Positions 1-7,160 of a DNA stretch of 64,000 bases are shown one piece after another. Both the position numbers and the translations under genes were made by a program. The notes beneath the pieces are model-generated. The model was not told the origin of the DNA and made no database searches. It was given only the letters and a program-made list of their open reading frames with translations. Origin of the DNA: Oscillospiraceae bacterium (GTDB taxonomy: Bacteria; Bacillota; Clostridia; Oscillospirales; Oscillospiraceae). The stretch lies in the NCBI GenBank assembly GCA_009785345.1, contig WQWL01000001.1, positions 1-64,000 on the forward strand, in the 5' to 3' direction. Numbering within the stretch: the first letter of the stretch is position 1; each line of letters begins with the position of its first letter.

Positions 1-4
1 ATAG

Positions 5-19
5 CACATGATACATGTG
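5..19. promoter_or_regulatory. Perfect short palindrome upstream of the TraB-like gene
   Basis: CACATG-ATA-CATGTG is a perfect inverted repeat 27 bases before the start codon of the first gene. It could be an operator or the tail of an upstream hairpin. The window begins here, so its context cannot be seen. Confidence 0.25.
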
Positions 20-45
20 AAATTAGGCAAGGAGATTTTAGTTAA

Positions 46-1011
46 ATGAAAAAAATTGTAGTATTACTCTTGGTCTTCACTCTTATTATTGGACTTGCTG
101 CTTGTACAAGCGAAACTGTTGACGATGGTATAACCGGTGCGCTCCATCGGGTTGAGTACGGCGACAATGTGGCATACATATTTGGCACATTTCACGCAAG
201 TCGCCCACATTGGTTTCCCTTGGCAGACGTTGTAGAGGATGCTTTGCGTCGAGCCGATGTTGTTGCTATGGAGATTGAGGAAATCGGACTAGGTGCAGGT
301 GCTATGCGGCGGGCTGTAGCAAATATGATGTATTTGCCGAATAGCTTAACGTGGTCAGAATATTTGACTGATGAAGCGTATAATCATTTCATTGAAGTAT
401 TAAAAACTTGGAATGTTGTCTATGAACATGTCAATACAATGAGTCCCATCGCTCTCATACTTAGCTTGGAGCAGGGGATTATCATAAATTCGTCGGATTT
501 AGATGTAGGAATTGAAGCGGCAGTAGATGGATATATAGCCGATATTGCGATAGAACTGGGGCTGCCGGTCATTGGTCTGGAAAGTTTAGAGCAACAGACG
601 AATATATTTTATAATCCACCATTTGAGGTTACAATGGCAGGGATTATGCGATTTCGGTCACGGGAAGAGTTTATGGAATTTCAATTTCAAGATGAGGTGG
701 CTTCATTAAATAAGCTTGCTGATTACTATGAAAACAATGACTTTGCATCAATTACAGCCAGCTTTGCAGTCGAATTGAATCCTGATGAGGACTGCCTTTA
801 CACAATATATATGAGAGAGTATATGTTAGGTTGGCGTTCAACGTATTATGCACACGAAATAATGCGCTTACTGCAAGAAACAGAGGAACCGACAACATTT
901 TTTGTAGCAGTTGGACTTGGACATGTTATCAACTCAAGGACTGGCGATGAATTTACTGATATCGTTCAACAGTTAGTATTTGCAGGTTTTGTAGTGACAC
1001 CACTATATTAG
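46..1011 (+). CDS. TraB/GumN family lipoprotein
   Basis: This 321-residue protein begins with a lipoprotein signal peptide (basic MKK, hydrophobic stretch, lipobox LAAC with Cys20), so it should be anchored outside the membrane. The TraB/PrgY/GumN family pattern is clear: GTFHAS near residue 47, ADVVAMEIE near 70, and a C-terminal VAVGLGHVINSRTG segment. Members are metal-dependent hydrolase or peptidase candidates; related Tiki proteins are metalloproteases, but most bacterial substrates are unknown. AAGGAG lies upstream of the ATG. It sits on the same strand, about 300 bases before the RiPP precursor gene. A role in peptide processing or immunity is possible but rests only on position. Family assignment is confident, function is not. 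Confidence 0.8.
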   Translation: MKKIVVLLLVFTLIIGLAACTSETVDDGITGALHRVEYGDNVAYIFGTFHASRPHWFPLADVVEDALRRADVVAMEIEEIGLGAGAMRRAVANMMYLPNSLTWSEYLTDEAYNHFIEVLKTWNVVYEHVNTMSPIALILSLEQGIIINSSDLDVGIEAAVDGYIADIAIELGLPVIGLESLEQQTNIFYNPPFEVTMAGIMRFRSREEFMEFQFQDEVASLNKLADYYENNDFASITASFAVELNPDEDCLYTIYMREYMLGWRSTYYAHEIMRLLQETEEPTTFFVAVGLGHVINSRTGDEFTDIVQQLVFAGFVVTPLY

Positions 1012-1077
1012 GATGAGTTGCCAGCGGAAAAACACATTGGCTACTTTAACAATAATCTGTATGAAAAAGGATTCATT

Positions 1078-1223
1078 ATGAAAATATGAGTATAACTATC
1101 TGAAATGATCATTTGGTAGAACTCGATGAAAGCGAGCGAGTTGGCGTAGACAGCGGCGCTCCAACTTGTTCATATATGGATATGGTGGCACGTTGTCGGT
1201 CCCGCAACCACCAGAACTGTTAA
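1078..1223 (+). pseudogene. Decayed, frameshifted second RiPP precursor gene
   Basis: After an ATG at 1078 with AAGGA upstream, the DNA aligns to the intact precursor gene (GAAAATAT and TATCT-AAATGA are shared), but small indels, including an inserted G near 1102, shift the frame and give an early stop. Downstream, the frame opening after a TGA at 1101 reads NDHLVELDESERVGVDSGA, matching NDLLVELDENEQFEVDGGA of the intact leader. It continues into a different core (APTCSYMDMVARC...NC) and stops at 1221-1223 right after Cys, as the intact gene does. It is best read as a diverged precursor duplicate that has lost its start frame, or a real second precursor broken by an assembly error. A TTG start at 1113 would give a short leader, but no convincing ribosome site precedes it. 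Confidence 0.6.
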
Positions 1224-1254
1224 TTAAGAAAAACAAATTTTCATTTAACCCGCA

Positions 1255-1289
1255 GTTAAAGGCACGCAGGGCTGTTTTAACGATATAAT
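1255..1289 (+). promoter_or_regulatory. Probable promoter region of the RiPP precursor gene
   Basis: A perfect -10 hexamer TATAAT (1284-1289) lies 20 bases before the precursor start, but no good -35 box stands 16-18 bases upstream. An inverted repeat, GTTAAA (1255-1260) and TTTAAC (1276-1281), covers the -35 zone. A promoter needing an activator or controlled by a repressor would fit. The arms are only 6 bases and could be chance. Confidence 0.35.
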
Positions 1290-1309
1290 ACTCGAAAGGA
1301 GGGATATCT

Positions 1310-1447
1310 GTGGAAAATATAGAACTTAATTATCTAAATGACCTCTTGGTTGAGCTTGATGAAAATGAGCAATTTGAAGTAGATGGTGGTGCACACTTTA
1401 TGGTATTTACAGTTCTCATGGCAGAACCTCCGCCAACTGGCTGTTAA
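1310..1447 (+). CDS. RiPP precursor peptide with double-glycine leader
   Basis: This 45-codon gene is too short for the ORF track. The GTG start has a strong ribosome site (AAAGGAGGG, 6 bases before it). The product has an acidic, leucine-rich leader (MENIELNYLNDLLVELDENE...) ending in VDGG, the typical cut site for C39-peptidase exporters such as the one encoded downstream. The predicted core is 18 residues, AHFMVFTVLMAEPPPTGC: hydrophobic, with three prolines and a C-terminal Cys. It has no Lys and few classic cross-link residues besides Thr, His and Cys. It is followed by a hairpin and then a PqqD-like recognition protein and two radical SAM enzymes. The leader resembles the relic copy at 1078-1223, which supports it as a real gene. 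The modifications are unknown. Confidence 0.85.
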   Translation: MENIELNYLNDLLVELDENEQFEVDGGAHFMVFTVLMAEPPPTGC

Positions 1448-1473
1448 CACAAAAGTGAGAGTCTGATAATAGT

Positions 1474-1507
1474 CCAAGAGTGCAAGTGCCCTGCTATGCA
1501 CTCTTGG
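1474..1507 (+). terminator. Hairpin (partial terminator or processing site) after the precursor gene
   Basis: CCAAGAGTGCA pairs perfectly with TGCACTCTTGG (11-bp stem, 12-base loop) between the precursor stop and the next gene. No long T-run follows. A leaky terminator or an RNA 3'-end stabiliser would give many more precursor transcripts than enzyme transcripts, as is common in RiPP operons. Confidence 0.6.
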
Positions 1508-1537
1508 AAATGATTAAAATTTCAAGGATTTGTATGA

Positions 1538-1867
1538 ATGAAGAATAATAACTACTCCAAAGAAATTGAACAATATACACCATGTCGTATGATGGACATA
1601 TACTTTGACAATGGTAATGAGATAACAACAGGTTCATTCAAATTACAAGGGATAGGTCGTGACATTTGGCTTATGCTAAACGGCAAAAATACGATAAGGT
1701 GCATTGTTGAAAAACTATGCACAAAACTGGTAACTGATGAGAAAGATGCAATATTGAATGAATTGCTTATGGTACTTAGAATGCTAAACAAAAGGAATGC
1801 TATTGTTATAAACTGGGATCCCATATATAAAATGTTGCGTAGCCAGAGGTTGCACTATGAGGAATAA
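1538..1867 (+). CDS. PqqD-like RiPP recognition protein (RRE)
   Basis: This 109-residue protein has the PqqD/RRE layout: a beta-rich N-terminal part (ITTGSFKLQGIGRDIWLMLNGKNTI), then helices (IRCIVEKLC..., ILNELLMVLRMLNKRNAIVIN). The segment around residues 35-95 matches the usual pattern of an IG..IW.ll.g..t...iv..l wing. RRE proteins bind precursor leaders and present them to modifying enzymes. The ATG at 1538 has AAGGA 9 bases upstream. The 3' end overlaps the next gene by 11 bases, implying coupled translation with the B12-type radical SAM enzyme. The leader at 1310-1447 is the likely ligand. Family assignment is good although sequence identity in this family is typically low. Confidence 0.75.
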   Translation: MKNNNYSKEIEQYTPCRMMDIYFDNGNEITTGSFKLQGIGRDIWLMLNGKNTIRCIVEKLCTKLVTDEKDAILNELLMVLRMLNKRNAIVINWDPIYKMLRSQRLHYEE

Positions 1868-3221
1868 CGTAGAGGTTCTTCTTGTGTCTTCTCCAACACC
1901 ATGTCCTGCTATGCACGTACAAAATGCTCATGTGATGCCTCCTTTAGGATTGGGTTATCTGGCTACATGCCTTGAACAAGAAAGATATTCAACTAGAATT
2001 ATTGATATGGCTCTGCGTGGTAAGAATATAGAAACAGTGCTATCTGTATTAAAAAACAGTAAACCTAAAGTAGTAGGTATTTCCTGCACTACCGAAACAT
2101 ATCAAGCCGCTGAACGAATGGCGAAAATTATTAAGTCAGCACACCCTGACTGTGCTATAGTTTTCGGGGGATGCCACACTTCGTTTGAGTATGAAGTGGC
2201 ATTGAAAGAAGACTTTATTGATTATGTTGTATTAAACGAAGGTGAGATAAGCTTTACAAATCTTTGCAATTTCATAATTCGCGGAGTCGGCACTATAGAG
2301 TCTGTGAAAGGAATTGTTTATAAAGAAAATGGCTTGGTAATATGCACTGAACCCGAACCTTTCATTGAAAATTTAGATACATTGCCAATTCCAGACCGTA
2401 GTCTTTTCGAGGACTTATATGAATATGCGCACCCAGCGACAATTTCCACAAGTAGAGGATGTCCAGGCAATTGTATTTTTTGTGCTGCAAGTGTCCTTTC
2501 TGGTGGAAGATACCGTATGCGCTCAGCACAGAACATTGTAGCAGAGTTTGAGTACTTAAAGTCGTTGGGGTTTGATAATGTTATTATTGTTGATGATACC
2601 TTGACAATAAGCATGGCACGACTTGAATCTTTTTTGGACGAACTAATATCAAGAAATCTACAAATGACTTGGTATTGTGAATCAAGGGTAGATACACTAT
2701 CATATAATCTTTTAAGTAAAATGAAAAAAGCTGGGCTTACAACAATACAATTTGGTGTAGAATCAGGAAGCCAAGCAATACTTGATAGTGTTCACAAGGG
2801 CATAACCTTAGAGCAGATTCGCAAAGCGTTTCGATGGTGCAGGGAATTAAACATAACTCCAGTTACAAACCTGATCGTTGGACAACCCTCTGATAGTAGA
2901 GAAACTATCCAAGATACAGTACGTATGGCACATGAACTTATTTCTCTTGGGGCTAGAGTTACATTGTCTGTTTCTACTCCTTTCCCTGGCACGCCAATGT
3001 GGAGAACACCAGAAAAATTTGGGGTGGAAATAATTGATTTTGATTTAGATAATTACAATGTGTCTTGTCCGGTTTTTAACGCGCAGCACTTAACTGCTGC
3101 GGAAATAAGGAATGAATATTATTTAGCCTTGAAAGAAGTGCGTATAGCGCAACGCCAACATAACGTCGAAAATGATGATATGGGTGTACGCAGAGATTTC
3201 TCGTCATTTTGGTTTGATTGA
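1857..3221 (+). CDS. B12-binding-domain radical SAM enzyme
   Basis: This 454-residue protein has an N-terminal cobalamin-binding Rossmann-like domain (about residues 1-150, with MPPLGLGYLATCLE, VVGISCTT, VFGGCHTS and NEGE motifs). A radical SAM barrel follows, with the cluster motif SRGCPGNCIFCAA (CxxxCxxC) near residue 200 and FGVESGSQ further on. This class B architecture includes many methyltransferases of unactivated carbons as well as other radical chemistries. In this cluster it most likely modifies the precursor core, perhaps by C-methylation; the exact reaction cannot be told from sequence. The start overlaps the RRE gene, and a 44-base gap leads to the adenylation gene. Confidence 0.85.
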   Translation: MRNNVEVLLVSSPTPCPAMHVQNAHVMPPLGLGYLATCLEQERYSTRIIDMALRGKNIETVLSVLKNSKPKVVGISCTTETYQAAERMAKIIKSAHPDCAIVFGGCHTSFEYEVALKEDFIDYVVLNEGEISFTNLCNFIIRGVGTIESVKGIVYKENGLVICTEPEPFIENLDTLPIPDRSLFEDLYEYAHPATISTSRGCPGNCIFCAASVLSGGRYRMRSAQNIVAEFEYLKSLGFDNVIIVDDTLTISMARLESFLDELISRNLQMTWYCESRVDTLSYNLLSKMKKAGLTTIQFGVESGSQAILDSVHKGITLEQIRKAFRWCRELNITPVTNLIVGQPSDSRETIQDTVRMAHELISLGARVTLSVSTPFPGTPMWRTPEKFGVEIIDFDLDNYNVSCPVFNAQHLTAAEIRNEYYLALKEVRIAQRQHNVENDDMGVRRDFSSFWFD

Positions 3222-3265
3222 GGTACTATATATTCGAAGCTTTGCGCTATAAATGAGGTTCGCTT

Positions 3266-5083
3266 ATGTCATATTTGGATACTAGGAGGTGTACTAAGGC
3301 TGTGCATCTAAATGAGCGCATATGGTTATCGTTAAAAAATAATCCATCGCAAATTGCCATAGTTTACAATGGTGAAGATTTGACCTACTCTCACTTAGTA
3401 GTATGGATTATGCAGTTTTTGCAAAATATAAATGTGTCGAATAAATCCGAAGACCTATATAGATATATCTTCATCTATGTTAGTTCACCTCTTGAGGGAT
3501 TGATAGCTCATCTAGCAGCACTTCTATACGGTGCTATATGTGTACCACTTAACAAAAATACACCAATTGCCTACTATGTGCTTAATCGCATAGACGATAC
3601 AGCATGCATTATAACAGATGATATTGAGGTAGAACATCTCATAGATATTCCGGTTATATTTGTCCCGAAAGATAGTGAATACTTGCGAACATCGAAAACC
3701 GAATTATGTGATTATGTATTAGAGCGATGCAATGATCACAGTCACTGCATTATGACATCGGGTTCTACCGGAACTCCTAAAGCAGTTCTATTAAATCAAA
3801 AAGCTATCTTAAATCAGGTAGACGCAAAAATCGAGTTACTGAAAATGAACAGCGATAGTAGGGTATGCATTTCGATGAACTCGTCATTTGTTGCGTCAAT
3901 ATGGCAGATTTTTGCAACACTATTTGTCGGAGGTACGCTTGTTGTACTAAATGAATCGGAAAAACATAACCCATACGAGATTTTCAAAAAAGCGGACGAA
4001 AACAGATGCACAGTCTTGTGTGTTGTGCCGTCAGTTCTAAGGGCGTTCCTACTGGCGAACGTAGGTGCTAGAAAGTTAGCGTTAAAAAACTTAACCTCAA
4101 TAGTTCTTACGGGAGAATTATTGCATTCAGACATAGTCAGGCAGTTTTACAATGAATACGATATAACGCTAATAAACGCATATGGGCAAACGGAAACATC
4201 AGATGATACATTTCATTTTGTCATACCAAAAGGCTTTGATTGCAATAAGTGTCCTATTGTTCCAATCGGTTATCCAATCAACGTTATTGATTATTCAATA
4301 GTAGATGAAAACGGCAATGTGGTAGCTGATGGTGAAAGTGGAGAGCTGTGTATTGCTGGGGTGTGCCTGGCAGCGAAATACCTTTGGGATGAAGAGCAAA
4401 CAAAACAGGCGTTTAAATCAACAGGGGATAGCGATTCAAATATAACATTTTTTACCGGAGATATAGTTTCACAATGCGATGACGGTGCTCTTATTTGTCA
4501 CGGCAGAAAAGATAATCAAGTTAAAATTAACGGATATAGGATAGAACCAGAAGCCTTGGAAGCATGTTGCTTATCACTTGAGGGAGTATTTGATGCTCTA
4601 GCATTCAAAATCGAAACACCGACAGGTGAACATATAGTATTACGATATGTTTCAGATGTAGAAAGAAATATAAGTGAAGATGATATAAGAGCGCATTTGG
4701 CTGCAAGGTTACCTTCGTACATGTTACCAAGTGTTATAGAAGAGATAGACAGTATTGCATACAACAATAATGGGAAGAAAATTAGAGATGCCAGTAAATT
4801 AAGCCCACAGGAGCATGATTCTTCAAATCAAGACAAGAATCATGACATCGTGCATGAGGCGATTAAGAAAGTCATACATGAGATTGCCGGAAGCAATGTG
4901 CAGGAAGATATTTATTTTACTAACTTGAACTCTCTTGAATATATTACACTGCTTGTGGAGTTGGAAGAAGCTTTGGACATAAAGTTCTGTGACGAAGAGT
5001 TGAGAGTGGGTACATTTTCATCGTTAGACGAGCTCATAAACTCTATTACAGAGTTAACCAAAGACAAGGAGCAAACAGCATGA
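3266..5083 (+). CDS. Adenylation enzyme fused to a carrier domain, probably beta-alanine-activating
   Basis: This 605-residue NRPS-like protein has an adenylation domain at about 1-510 and a carrier domain at about 525-600. Core motifs are visible: TSGSTGTPKAV (164-174), NAYGQTE (304-310), GRKDNQVKINGYRIEP (413-428) and NGKK with the catalytic lysine near 504. In the pocket motif SFVASIW, Val209 stands where alpha-amino-acid-activating domains have Asp235 (GrsA FDASVW). Loss of that Asp is typical of domains taking non-alpha substrates, and Val at this position is known in beta-alanine codes. The carrier has LNSLEYI with Ser556 as phosphopantetheine site. The gene overlaps panD by 4 bases (ATGA), linking substrate supply and activation. 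The beta-alanine assignment is inference. Confidence 0.85.
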   Translation: MSYLDTRRCTKAVHLNERIWLSLKNNPSQIAIVYNGEDLTYSHLVVWIMQFLQNINVSNKSEDLYRYIFIYVSSPLEGLIAHLAALLYGAICVPLNKNTPIAYYVLNRIDDTACIITDDIEVEHLIDIPVIFVPKDSEYLRTSKTELCDYVLERCNDHSHCIMTSGSTGTPKAVLLNQKAILNQVDAKIELLKMNSDSRVCISMNSSFVASIWQIFATLFVGGTLVVLNESEKHNPYEIFKKADENRCTVLCVVPSVLRAFLLANVGARKLALKNLTSIVLTGELLHSDIVRQFYNEYDITLINAYGQTETSDDTFHFVIPKGFDCNKCPIVPIGYPINVIDYSIVDENGNVVADGESGELCIAGVCLAAKYLWDEEQTKQAFKSTGDSDSNITFFTGDIVSQCDDGALICHGRKDNQVKINGYRIEPEALEACCLSLEGVFDALAFKIETPTGEHIVLRYVSDVERNISEDDIRAHLAARLPSYMLPSVIEEIDSIAYNNNGKKIRDASKLSPQEHDSSNQDKNHDIVHEAIKKVIHEIAGSNVQEDIYFTNLNSLEYITLLVELEEALDIKFCDEELRVGTFSSLDELINSITELTKDKEQTA

Positions 5084-5433
5084 TAGAAGTGTTAATGTCA
5101 AAAATCCATAGAGCAACTGTTACAGAAGCTGACTTGAATTATGTGGGTTCGATAACTATCTCCAAGGAAATGACAGACAAAGCCGGAATTTTTGAATATC
5201 AAAAAGTGACGGTTGCAAATGTTAATAGTGGAAACCGCTTTGATACATACGTAATAGTCACAGAGGAGCCGGGTGTGATATGTCTAAACGGAGCAACTGC
5301 ACGTCTATGTTGTGTGGGCGATTTATTAATTATAATGGCATATGAGACTATAGATAAGAAAAATGCTAAAGACCACAAGCCCGTAGTCGTCCATGTAGAT
5401 GCCGAGAACCAAGTGTTAAGTGAGTGCAGGTGA
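5080..5433 (+). CDS. panD: Aspartate 1-decarboxylase in the RiPP operon
   Basis: This 117-residue protein aligns over its length with the pyruvoyl enzyme PanD, which converts L-aspartate to beta-alanine. It keeps Lys8, Tyr21, the self-cleavage pair Gly23-Ser24 (YVGS) that makes the pyruvoyl group, and Arg53/Tyr57 (NRFDTY), so it should be active. No panB, panC or other pantothenate gene is nearby. Instead it lies between an adenylating enzyme (4-base overlap) and an acyl carrier protein (8 bases away). This argues for a dedicated beta-alanine supply for the peptide rather than coenzyme A synthesis. If the organism has no other panD it could serve both. Confidence 0.92.
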   Translation: MIEVLMSKIHRATVTEADLNYVGSITISKEMTDKAGIFEYQKVTVANVNSGNRFDTYVIVTEEPGVICLNGATARLCCVGDLLIIMAYETIDKKNAKDHKPVVVHVDAENQVLSECR

Positions 5434-5441
5434 AGTATCTT

Positions 5442-5696
5442 ATGGACAAACAATTCATAATAGATGCATTTCGGGATTCAATTTATGAGAATGATTCCCT
5501 GTGTAAATCAATATATGGTGACTCTTCCATGCTAGAGGACATTGAACAAACTGTATTATCGATATCATCGTTGGATTTTGTTGACTTATTGATTGATGTG
5601 GAAAGCCGTCTAGGCTTTGAGTTTGCAGATGAATGTTTGTCCAAAGGAAAAACAAAAATCGGTGAACTTGTTGAGATTATCGAAAGTATGTATTGA
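5442..5696 (+). CDS. Stand-alone acyl carrier protein
   Basis: This 84-residue acidic protein (start MDKQF, AGGTGA 8 bases upstream; the ORF track's earlier GTG lacks a site) has the carrier pattern ISSLDFVDLLIDVESRLGFEF, with Ser43 as the likely phosphopantetheine attachment residue and four predicted helices. It is the second carrier in the operon after the one fused to the adenylation domain. It may receive the aminoacyl group for transfer, as BtrI does in butirosin biosynthesis. The neighbouring enzymes, not fatty acid genes, define its likely role. Confidence 0.85.
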   Translation: MDKQFIIDAFRDSIYENDSLCKSIYGDSSMLEDIEQTVLSISSLDFVDLLIDVESRLGFEFADECLSKGKTKIGELVEIIESMY

Positions 5697-5717
5697 GGGA
5701 AATTGGTTTAGAAGATT

Positions 5718-7127
5718 ATGAACAATATAACTCACATTTTTAATGTTGACGAGAACCGATATGCTCTTGATTTTCGCAACCTGTTTTTTTGTCTGTTAGA
5801 CGATGAGACAGAGCAAGCTCTTGAGGTTGTCATGTCAGACAAATCACTAGATGAAACCACACTTGACTGCGCACAAATAATGGACGCACTTATAAAAAGT
5901 GGATATTTCATCTCGAAATATCCTGATAGTCTGGTTCCTAATTATGAGTCTGACATATTGAATATCTCATTTGCACCTGTACAAGACTGTAACTTTGCTT
6001 GCAAATATTGTTATGCCAAAGGTGGCGAGGGAACATCGCATTATAAAATGGCTTATGACGAGTCTAAGATAGACAAAATGCTGACCCACATATACAAAGA
6101 AAAATATGCTAAATATCAAAGTTACAAATTTGATTTTGTGAGTGGTGGCGAGCCACTTCTGGACTTTCCGATTCTTGAGTATTTCTTGGCGAAGATTCGT
6201 GATTTAGATAATCAACTGAACAAAAAGACGACAGTTCTAGTAGTTACCAATGGAACATTATTTACTGAAGAAATAATACGAAGTCTTGACAAACATGATG
6301 TGTTTATGGGTATTAGCGTCGATGGACCGGAAGAAGTTCACAATCATCACAGGGTATATAAGGACGGCGGCGATACATACCAAGATGTCGTAAACGGCAT
6401 TACATTATTGCACTCTATGCCGGAAATTTCTTCAAAACTGAAAGATGCTTGGGCTATGGCAGTAATAACTCGTGAAACCGGAAGTTTAGTTGACGTCATG
6501 GAAACGTGCATCAGTCTGGATTTTAAGCGTATGCAAATGCAACTGATTAGAGAAACACAGGAGCACCATTTGGCGTTTACCAAGGCTGATTTACCAGAAT
6601 TAAAGGCCCAATATAAAATTTTATTCAATCATATTATTAACCATGCCAAAGACGGTGATTTGAGCCGCTTGAAAATGATTGCCAATGATAATGATTCTTT
6701 TGGTAAGTTTCTGGGAAGATTATTATTACGTACTCCGGTCTATTTTAGATGTTTTGCTGGAAAGAATAAAATTGCTATTGCTGCGAGCGGTGAAATTTAT
6801 CCATGCGACAGCTTTTGTGGGCTAAGCGATTACACAATGAGTCATATCGATAATCCTGAACTTAATGACCTTGCCGTTATAAATATGTTTGAAAATGCAC
6901 ATGTTCAAAATAGGTTGCAGTGTAGTAAATGTTGGGCACGGAATATTTGTGGTGGTGACTGTTATTACAACAGCTATATCGTAAATGGAAATATTCATGA
7001 GCCAGACCCAATAAAATGTTCAATGAATAGATTCTTCATTGAACATACTGTTGATTTGTTAATAAAGCTGCAAGAGATAAATCCGGAATATCTTTCATAT
7101 TTGGCAAAAATGTTGAGCTTGACGTAA
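5718..7127 (+). CDS. SPASM-domain radical SAM peptide maturase
   Basis: This 469-residue enzyme has a radical SAM core with CNFACKYCYAKGG (CxxxCxxC near residue 94) and FDFVSGGEPLL (the GGE SAM-binding motif). Its C-terminal SPASM region is cysteine-rich (YPCDSFCG ... CSKCWARNICGGDCYY ... KCS), predicted to hold auxiliary Fe-S clusters. The family includes RiPP maturases making thioether, C-C or C-O cross-links. The N-terminal 90 residues (short strands followed by IMDALIKSGYFI) look winged-helix-like and may be a built-in leader-binding domain. The single core Cys and the Phe/Thr side chains of the precursor are possible targets; the reaction is not predictable from sequence. Confidence 0.88.
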   Translation: MNNITHIFNVDENRYALDFRNLFFCLLDDETEQALEVVMSDKSLDETTLDCAQIMDALIKSGYFISKYPDSLVPNYESDILNISFAPVQDCNFACKYCYAKGGEGTSHYKMAYDESKIDKMLTHIYKEKYAKYQSYKFDFVSGGEPLLDFPILEYFLAKIRDLDNQLNKKTTVLVVTNGTLFTEEIIRSLDKHDVFMGISVDGPEEVHNHHRVYKDGGDTYQDVVNGITLLHSMPEISSKLKDAWAMAVITRETGSLVDVMETCISLDFKRMQMQLIRETQEHHLAFTKADLPELKAQYKILFNHIINHAKDGDLSRLKMIANDNDSFGKFLGRLLLRTPVYFRCFAGKNKIAIAASGEIYPCDSFCGLSDYTMSHIDNPELNDLAVINMFENAHVQNRLQCSKCWARNICGGDCYYNSYIVNGNIHEPDPIKCSMNRFFIEHTVDLLIKLQEINPEYLSYLAKMLSLT

Positions 7128-7160
7128 AGTATAAATGCTTGTTTTAGAGGTGAGTGGACG

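Noticed and set aside
5080-5433. PanD as ordinary pantothenate biosynthesis
   Set aside because: No other pantothenate gene is near, and the gene is translationally coupled to adenylation and carrier genes; a peptide role fits better, though dual use is not excluded.
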